A stretch of DNA of 5,664 bases. It comes from an uncultured Clostridia bacterium (lineage in GTDB: Bacteria; Bacillota_A; Clostridia; Oscillospirales; Oscillospiraceae). A model generated the notes under the pieces. The model was not told where the DNA came from and did not search any database. It saw only the letters and a program-made list of their open reading frames with translations. The stretch lies in the NCBI GenBank assembly GCA_947166955.1, contig CAMVGI010000102.1, positions 1 to 5,664 on the forward strand, read 5' to 3'. The translations under genes and the position numbers were made by a program. Positions 1-4,108 of this stretch are shown here, piece after piece. The number at the start of each line of letters is the position of its first letter. The stretch's first letter is position 1.

Positions 1-1806
1 GATCTTCCCCGCGTCGTCGAAGCCAGCAAGACCCGTCGCGCCGCTCTCCGTCTCCGGCGCAAGCGCGCGGAAGAGCATCACCGCAAGCTGCTCGCGCGTG
101 AGCGTGCCGTTCGGCGCGAACTTGCCGCTCATGCCGGCCGCAATCCCCTGCTCCTTCGCCCAGAGCACCGCCTGTTCATAGCTCGCGCCCTTCTTCACGT
201 CCGAAAACCCCGTCGCGCCCTTGCCCGCCTCCGGCTTGCCGGCGGCGCGCCAGATCGCCTCCACGATGGTCGCGCGCGTCGCCGTCTCGTCGGGGCGGAA
301 GTAGCCGTCCTCATAGGCGTCGATCAGCTTGTTCTTGAGACAGTACGCCGTGCCCTCGTGATACCACGCGTTCTTCGGCATCGGGCTTTCCGCGCCCTCG
401 GCGAGATACAGCCACGGCAGGCAGATGCGGTTGATCGCGTCCAGCCACGTCTGTCCGTTCGACGAGCGTATGTCCAGCGCGTTGATCTGCACGTCGCGCG
501 TGCGCTGGCGCTTGCCCGTCACGGGGTCCTGATAGCTGCCCGCGGCGCTGACGACGTAGTACGCGCCCTCCGCCTTGCCGAGATACATCATCTGGTGCCC
601 CGGCAGGTTGAGGAGCGTGCCGAGCGGCAGCGCGTCCAACAGCGCCTCCTTTTCCTCCGTGCACATATAGGTCGCGTCCGCCTTTGGCATGGCGAGCGGC
701 CATTGCCAGCTGCCGTTGCGCGGCAGGTCGAGGCCGAAGCAGCAGTAGATGCAGCGGTTGAGGCTGGTGCAGTCCTCGTTGCGAAGGCCGCCGCCCCAGC
801 CGTAGGCGTCGCCGAGGGAGGCAAGCGCGAGGTCTGCGAGATTGCGCGGCGTCAGCGGCAGATAGTCCTCGCTGACCTTCTCGCGCGCGTTGATAAGCAC
901 GGGCTTTTTCGTGTACCCGCCGTCCGCGGTGCGAAGCGGGAGATACACGGAGTAGTTGTGCAGCGGCGCTCGGCCCATGACCAGCGTGCCGCGCTCTTGG
1001 GCGTCCATGCGCTCAAGCACCGTCCCCATCGTGATGAGGCGGTTCGACAGTTCCGGAAAGGCGCGGGAGTACTCGGTAAATATCCTGTCGCCGCAGAACA
1101 CCAGCCGCTTTCCGGCGGGGATGTCCCACGCGGAGAGCCACTCCTTTTTGTCCTTGCACACGGCGACGTCCTCCGCGCGCACCCAGCCGGAGCAGCAGGA
1201 GCTGTACGCCTGATAGAACACCCCGTCCGCGGAGGACGTGAACAGCACGAGCGGCTCGTTCACGCGCACGCCGACGAGCGCCTGATAGTCGAAGTCATAG
1301 TCCCCCGGCGAGGGCAGGAGCCGCCCGTCGTACGGGAACGTCACCAGCTCCGTGCGCCTGACCGCTACGGCGTAGCGCACCTTCATCTTCGTCTTTGCGT
1401 TCGGGTCGGCGGCGTTGGCGGCGATCTTCTCAAAGTCGCTTCCGGTCAGTTTTTTCCCGTTGGTGCCGTATGTCCAGCCGAGGTAATAGTCCGCGTCCGA
1501 CGCCGCGCCCTTTTGCAGCGCCTCGCTGCGCGCGACGCCGTCGAACGTCTCGTCCATGTTCTTCAGATCGTGCATGTTGCTGCCCTCGGTCGCAAGCGCC
1601 GCGGCGTTGATGCGCGCGATCTCCTGCGCGGTGGCAAGCAGCTTGTCCGGCTCCTCCATAGGTTCCGTCCAATAATCGGGCGTCGTCATCTCCTTCGTCA
1701 CGCCGGGCAGATACCCGACCTCCGCCGCCGCGGCGTGCGCGCGCATCGGGAAAAACAGCGAAGCGGACAGGCAGAGCGCCAGGATCAGGGATACTTTCTT
1801 CTGCAT
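1..1806 (-). CDS. Secreted SH3b-NlpC/P60 peptidase with C-terminal SLH domains (3' end missing)
   Basis: Predicted exported cell-wall hydrolase, held to the envelope by SLH domains. 602 codons are visible and the frame is still open at the left edge, so the C-terminus is missing. Residues 1-26 are a signal peptide (Lys-Lys, hydrophobic core, cleavage probably after AHA). Residues 44-90 (DYW...DKLL...EIARIN) match the N-terminal helical domain found in YkfC-like NlpC/P60 enzymes. Residues about 165-216 and 280-320 look like two bacterial SH3 domains. The peptidase core starts at YGWGGG (335-340), with nucleophile Cys346 in DCTS and His404 in GHQMMYLG. The expected third polar residue (His or Asn) appears as Ser420. 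SLH repeats lie at about 474-524 and 531-584, and a third begins at 592. By family it would cleave peptidoglycan stem peptides, often gamma-D-Glu-diamino acid bonds; the substrate here is inferred. The mature part has 11 cysteines, many for an exported protein. The start is set by AAGGAG at 1813-1818, six bases upstream. It has its own promoter and follows the hsp20 terminator. Confidence 0.9.
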   Translation of the reverse strand, partial: MQKKVSLILALCLSASLFFPMRAHAAAAEVGYLPGVTKEMTTPDYWTEPMEEPDKLLATAQEIARINAAALATEGSNMHDLKNMDETFDGVARSEALQKGAASDADYYLGWTYGTNGKKLTGSDFEKIAANAADPNAKTKMKVRYAVAVRRTELVTFPYDGRLLPSPGDYDFDYQALVGVRVNEPLVLFTSSADGVFYQAYSSCCSGWVRAEDVAVCKDKKEWLSAWDIPAGKRLVFCGDRIFTEYSRAFPELSNRLITMGTVLERMDAQERGTLVMGRAPLHNYSVYLPLRTADGGYTKKPVLINAREKVSEDYLPLTPRNLADLALASLGDAYGWGGGLRNEDCTSLNRCIYCCFGLDLPRNGSWQWPLAMPKADATYMCTEEKEALLDALPLGTLLNLPGHQMMYLGKAEGAYYVVSAAGSYQDPVTGKRQRTRDVQINALDIRSSNGQTWLDAINRICLPWLYLAEGAESPMPKNAWYHEGTAYCLKNKLIDAYEDGYFRPDETATRATIVEAIWRAAGKPEAGKGATGFSDVKKGASYEQAVLWAKEQGIAAGMSGKFAPNGTLTREQLAVMLFRALAPETESGATGLAGFDDAGKI

Positions 1807-1851
1807 GGGATACTCCTTCGTATTTGCTCGAAATCGGGCGAATTTAAAAAC

Positions 1852-1879
1852 AGTATAACACATCGGCGCAATATGGCAA
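1852..1879 (-). promoter_or_regulatory. Sigma-A-type promoter of the NlpC/P60-SLH gene
   Basis: Read on the minus strand, a -35 box TTGCCA (1874-1879) is followed by a 16-base spacer and a -10 box TATACT (1852-1857). Each box is one mismatch from consensus. Transcription would start near 1846, giving a leader of about 40 bases that ends with AAGGAG and the ATG at 1806. The promoter lies downstream of the hsp20 terminator, so the hydrolase should be transcribed independently of hsp20. Confidence 0.75.
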
Positions 1880-1904
1880 GGTGGGAAGTCTATCCATTTG
1901 ATAC

Positions 1905-1918
1905 CCGCGGCGCCGCGG
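1905..1918. repeat. Perfect 14-bp GC palindrome
   Basis: CCGCGGC followed directly by GCCGCGG, with no loop. It sits between the T tract of the hsp20 terminator and the promoter of the next gene. Having no loop it is a poor hairpin but could be a dimer-binding site. In DNA this GC-rich, chance is also a fair explanation. Confidence 0.4.
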
Positions 1919-1920
1919 CG

Positions 1921-1958
1921 CAAAAAACAAGGGCGCGGCTTCTTTCGAAGCCGCGCCC
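1921..1958 (-). terminator. Intrinsic terminator of hsp20
   Basis: A perfect 12-bp stem (arms 1931-1942 and 1947-1958) closes on a 4-base loop. On the minus strand it is followed directly by a T-rich tract (TTGTTTTTTG, 1921-1930). The hairpin begins about 40 bases after the hsp20 stop codon. The T tract is only on the minus-strand side, so it terminates leftward transcription. Confidence 0.92.
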
Positions 1959-1998
1959 CGCGCATCCGGATCTTCCATTTTCTCTCCCGCCGGAGGGA

Positions 1999-2439
1999 TC
2001 AGGCGATCTTCACCTGATGCGTCTCCGGTTTCTGCTCCTTGGCTTTCGGCAGGGTCAGTTTCAGCACGCCGTCGGCGTAGGCCGCCTGCAGGCCGCTCTC
2101 GTCGATGCCGCTGAGGTCGAACGACCGCTGATAGCTGCCATAGCTACGCTCACAGCGCACGTAAGAGCCCTTCTTGTCCTGCTCCTCGTGCTCGCTGTGA
2201 CGTTCCGCCGTGATCGTCATCATGCCGTCGTTCACGTCGACGTGGATGTCCTCCTTCTTGAAGCCCGGCAGATCGGCTTCCATCAGGTAATGGTCGCCCT
2301 TGTCCTGGATGTCCGTCCGGATCCCGCCCCAATCACCGGCAGTCCCGCCGAAAAAGCGGTTCTCCAGATCTTCCATCGCACGGAAGGGGTCGTAGGTATG
2401 GAGTTGATTTCCATGCACAAAAGGTGTGAGTTCAAACAT
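1999..2439 (-). CDS. hsp20: Hsp20 family small heat-shock protein
   Basis: A 146-residue cytoplasmic, ATP-independent holdase chaperone of the alpha-crystallin family. It binds unfolding proteins as large oligomers and passes them to DnaK/ClpB-type refolding machines. A short N-terminal arm (1-39, with DPFRAMEDLENRFF) precedes the alpha-crystallin domain (about 40-133). That domain contains IRTDIQDKGDHYLMEADLPG, the A-x-x-x-G-V-L motif as AYADGVLKLTLPK (120-132), and the basic partner strand YQRSFDL. The C-terminal tail ends in VKI, the I/V-x-I/V motif that docks into neighbouring subunits. Length is typical. The frame extends 39 codons upstream, but the GAGGAGG site eight bases before the chosen ATG, and the match of MFELTPF to family N-termini, fix the start. 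It is a single-gene unit: CIRCE operator upstream, strong terminator downstream. Expression is probably repressed by HrcA and released by heat or protein-folding stress. Confidence 0.95.
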   Translation of the reverse strand: MFELTPFVHGNQLHTYDPFRAMEDLENRFFGGTAGDWGGIRTDIQDKGDHYLMEADLPGFKKEDIHVDVNDGMMTITAERHSEHEEQDKKGSYVRCERSYGSYQRSFDLSGIDESGLQAAYADGVLKLTLPKAKEQKPETHQVKIA

Positions 2440-2447
2440 TTTGAAAA

Positions 2448-2454
2448 CCTCCTC
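2448..2454 (-). promoter_or_regulatory. Ribosome binding site that sets the hsp20 start
   Basis: GAGGAGG on the minus strand, eight bases upstream of the ATG at 2439. It excludes the in-frame upstream ATG at 2556, whose 39-residue extension (rich in Arg, Lys and Ala) does not resemble Hsp20 proteins. Confidence 0.85.
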
Positions 2455-2524
2455 ATGGCATGCCGCTCGCGCGGTAGTCGCTTTTTTATTGTCCTTCCGG
2501 AGCTTTCCCCTTCGGACGATTCTG

Positions 2525-2578
2525 AGTATAGGCAGGCTCTGTGAACAAAAATACATCTTTTTATGAACGAAATGTAAA
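2525..2578 (-). promoter_or_regulatory. Probable hsp20 promoter region (exact boxes uncertain)
   Basis: Two partial solutions are visible on the minus strand. A good -35-like TTTACA (2573-2578) lies four bases from the CIRCE operator, but has only a weak -10 at normal spacing (TGTATT, 2550-2555, 17-base spacer). A good -10 TATACT (2525-2530) has no convincing -35. Both lie downstream of CIRCE, so HrcA bound there would sit at or just upstream of the -35 region. The leader would be roughly 80 to 105 bases. Confidence 0.4.
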
Positions 2579-2581
2579 CGA

Positions 2582-2608
2582 TTAGCACTCGGATAATTCG
2601 AGTGCTAA
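2582..2608. promoter_or_regulatory. CIRCE operator (HrcA binding site)
   Basis: TTAGCACTC, nine bases, then GAGTGCTAA: an exact match to the CIRCE consensus. The inverted repeat extends three more base pairs on each side, giving 12-bp arms (2579-2590 and 2600-2611). CIRCE is bound by the HrcA repressor, whose activity depends on GroEL, and it usually controls groESL and dnaK operons. Here the nearest downstream gene in a consistent direction is hsp20 (ATG 142 bases away on the minus strand). No plus-strand gene starts on its other side. Confidence 0.96.
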
Positions 2609-2627
2609 TCGCTCGCGTTCCTATGTC

Positions 2628-2644
2628 CGAAGCGCCGCGCTTCG
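2628..2644. other. Short GC hairpin after the nitroreductase gene
   Basis: A 7-bp perfect stem CGAAGCG/CGCTTCG with a 3-base loop, in the 70-base gap between the nitroreductase stop and CIRCE. Neither strand shows a T tract after it, so it is not a standard intrinsic terminator. It may weaken read-through from the nitroreductase unit into hsp20. Confidence 0.35.
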
Positions 2645-2678
2645 CCTTTCCCCCGCGCCGGTCGCGGACGCGTTTCCC

Positions 2679-3344
2679 TTACAGCCACGCCCGCAGCCCC
2701 TTGCCTGAGCCAAGCTCGAAGTGGTACTTGGCGATGCCGAGGTCGACCTTGCTGAACGGGCCGAGCCCCGCCTTCGCGGTGACGCCGGTGCCGTGGAAGG
2801 TGAAGAAAAACTTCTGCTGGTTGATCGCCGTGGGCGCGAGAAGCGCCGCTTCCACGCCCTTCATGAACCACTCCGGCGCGCCGTCCGCCCGGCACACCGC
2901 CGAGGGGTCCTTGGACCGGTGCTCCGTTCCCTGCGTTTCGCCGTAGCCAATGGCGATCACCAGCACCAGCTTCTCGCCGTTGTAGATGCGGAACGCGTCC
3001 GGCACCTTGCGGAACGACGCGCCCACCCAGCAGGTGTTGAGCCCCATCGTCTGCGCCGCGAGTACGATCTTTTCGCCGTAGTAGCCGCACAGCTCGTCCA
3101 GATCCCGCTCGCTCTTGCGTCCGATGAGCGCGAGGTAGTTCCTCACGCCCGAGAACTTGCCGTAGTGCGCGAGCAGACAATCGAACGCCAGCGGCTCGTC
3201 GCGCACGAGCTGGATGTGCAGGCCGCTCTCGCGGTTGCACGCGTCGATCAGCTTCTCCAGCGCCTCCAGCGTTTCGCCCTCGATGGGCCGGTCGGTATAG
3301 CTGCGCACGGAATGCCGCTCGCGCATCGCTTCCATAAGATCCAT
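2679..3344 (-). CDS. Nitroreductase family protein, TM1586-like (FMN-dependent)
   Basis: A 221-residue cytoplasmic flavoprotein of the nitroreductase superfamily, closest by eye to the TM1586-like group. Such proteins bind FMN and pass electrons from NAD(P)H to small acceptors; the physiological substrate is not known and is not inferable here. The N-terminus MDLMEAMRERHSVRSYTDRP carries the RHSVR phosphate-binding signature typical of FMN sites (Arg9, Ser11, Arg13). GYYGEKIVLAAQTMGLNTCWVG (about 87-108) is the long central helix and its following glycine turn. In the second half, APTAINQQKFFF (about 168-179) resembles the PSxxNxQPW motif, and DLGIAKYHFELGSG (about 201-214) resembles the usual D-x-G-x-A helix, consistent with a two-half, pseudo-dimeric chain. 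AGGAGG seven bases upstream fixes the start and overlaps the stop of the HD-domain gene, indicating a coupled two-gene operon. The same frame stays open far upstream, but that part is a shadow of the HD gene. Confidence 0.88.
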   Translation of the reverse strand: MDLMEAMRERHSVRSYTDRPIEGETLEALEKLIDACNRESGLHIQLVRDEPLAFDCLLAHYGKFSGVRNYLALIGRKSERDLDELCGYYGEKIVLAAQTMGLNTCWVGASFRKVPDAFRIYNGEKLVLVIAIGYGETQGTEHRSKDPSAVCRADGAPEWFMKGVEAALLAPTAINQQKFFFTFHGTGVTAKAGLGPFSKVDLGIAKYHFELGSGKGLRAWL

Positions 3345-3350
3345 GACGTA

Positions 3351-3357
3351 CCCTCCT
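3351..3357 (-). promoter_or_regulatory. Ribosome binding site of the nitroreductase gene, overlapping the upstream stop
   Basis: AGGAGGG on the minus strand. Its first two bases are the last two bases of the HD gene's TAG stop (3356-3358). Ribosomes terminating on the HD gene would therefore sit on this site, favouring translational coupling. The frameshift in the HD gene would make ribosomes end at 3445 instead, about 100 bases before this site, which could lower that coupling. Confidence 0.85.
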
Positions 3358-3924
3358 AAAGCCGCGTTTCCTTCTCGTACTCTTCCAAAAACCGTTCCAA
3401 AAAGGCGTGGCGCTCCTCCGCCATCCGCCGCGCGGTGTCCGTGTTCATTTCGTCCTTGAGCAGCAGCAGTTTCTCGTGAAAATGCGCCACGCTCTCGTCC
3501 AGCGAACGCCCGTGCTCGCCGCCGTAGGCGAAGGTGCGGGCGGCGCCGATCGCGCCGAGCGCGTCCAGACGGTCCGCGTCCTGCACGATCCTGCCCTCCG
3601 CCGTGGCTGCCTGCCGCGGTTGTGGCTGAAAGAGACGGCGTTGATCGCCTCGCAGATCCGTTCGATCTTCTCCGGCGCGACCCGCCGCGCCAGAAACGAG
3701 CGCGCGTTGGCGTTGCGCTCCGTTTGAAAGAGCTTATGGTCGTCCGCGTCGTGCAGCAGCGCCGCAAGCGCGACGATCTCCGCGTCGCACTCGCCCTCGC
3801 TTTGCGCGATGCGCATCGCGTTTCGGTAGACGCGCAGGCTGTGGGCGGCGTCGTGTCCGCCGGCGTTGCCGCGGAACAGCTCGCGGATATAGTCGATCGC
3901 TGCGTCGATGGTCGCATCGTTCAT
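3356..3924 (-). pseudogene. HD-domain phosphohydrolase (YedJ/YpgQ-like), frameshifted
   Basis: The sequence encodes a whole HD-superfamily metal-dependent phosphohydrolase, but in two frames. Frame one runs from ATG 3924 (ribosome site GAGGT at 3931-3935) and reads MNDATID through [14 protein letters not shown] (residues 1-105), with the metal-site residues HDAAH (24-28) and LLHDADDHK (56-64). It then leaves the family and stops at 3445. Frame two supplies the missing second half: [31 protein letters not shown], with the last conserved Asp, ending at TAG 3356. The 569-base span is one base short of a whole number of codons; restored it would be 189 residues, normal for the family. The break lies near 3604-3622, at a GGCA-GGCA repeat. 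YpgQ is recalled as a Mn-dependent nucleotide pyrophosphohydrolase; activity here is inferred. It may be a pseudogene or carry a sequencing or assembly error. First gene of an operon with the nitroreductase. Confidence 0.85.
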
Positions 3925-3992
3925 TTGCTCACCTCATGTTCGTTTTCTTCAAAAATGCCGGCGGCAGCCTTCCCCCGCAGTCTGCAACGCAT

Positions 3993-4026
3993 CGCGTTTT
4001 CGTTGTCGGGACGCGTCAAAAACGCG
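3993..4026. repeat. Inverted repeat in the divergent intergenic region
   Basis: CGCGTTTT (3993-4000) and AAAACGCG (4019-4026) form an 8-bp inverted repeat with an 18-base spacer, ending four bases before the permease -35 box. It could be an operator for the divergent genes or chance. No clear minus-strand promoter for the HD operon was found here: TTGACG at 4014-4019 makes a good -35 but has no acceptable -10. Confidence 0.3.
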
Positions 4027-4030
4027 CGGC

Positions 4031-4059
4031 TTGCCATCACGTCGGAAATCAGGTAAAAT
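4031..4059 (+). promoter_or_regulatory. Sigma-A-type promoter of the permease gene
   Basis: TTGCCA (4031-4036), a 17-base spacer, and TAAAAT (4054-4059), each box one mismatch from consensus. Transcription would start around 4066, leaving a leader of about 43 bases before the ATG at 4109. That is too short for a c-di-AMP (ydaO) riboswitch, which often precedes kimA-like genes. Confidence 0.8.
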
Positions 4060-4108
4060 GAATAATATCGCAAGTCTTTTCGTTGAGCGACAAAGGAGGA
4101 AGCCGCCC

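Noticed and set aside
358..2544. 728-codon plus-strand open frame across the hydrolase, the terminator and hsp20
   Set aside because: It is antisense to two well-supported genes and crosses a strong terminator. Its product is rich in Arg, Ala, His and Val with no domain. Long antisense frames are expected in DNA this GC-rich.
2440..2556. Longer hsp20 starting at the ATG at 2556
   Set aside because: The extension is not Hsp20-like, has no good ribosome site, and would begin inside the promoter region. GAGGAGG before the internal ATG decides the start.
2628..2644. Intrinsic terminator for the nitroreductase operon
   Set aside because: The hairpin is short and has no T tract on either strand.
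3604..3622. Programmed ribosomal frameshift in the HD gene
   Set aside because: No slippery heptamer, stimulatory stem or internal Shine-Dalgarno arrangement was recognised, and this family is normally encoded in a single frame.
3345..3917. N-terminal extension of the nitroreductase to a 412-residue protein
   Set aside because: The extra 191 residues are an out-of-frame reading of the HD gene, and a strong ribosome site directly precedes the shorter start at 3344.
3925..4108. c-di-AMP (ydaO) riboswitch upstream of the KimA-like gene
   Set aside because: The promoter at 4031-4059 leaves only about 43 bases of leader, and none of the conserved riboswitch blocks could be recognised in the intergenic region.
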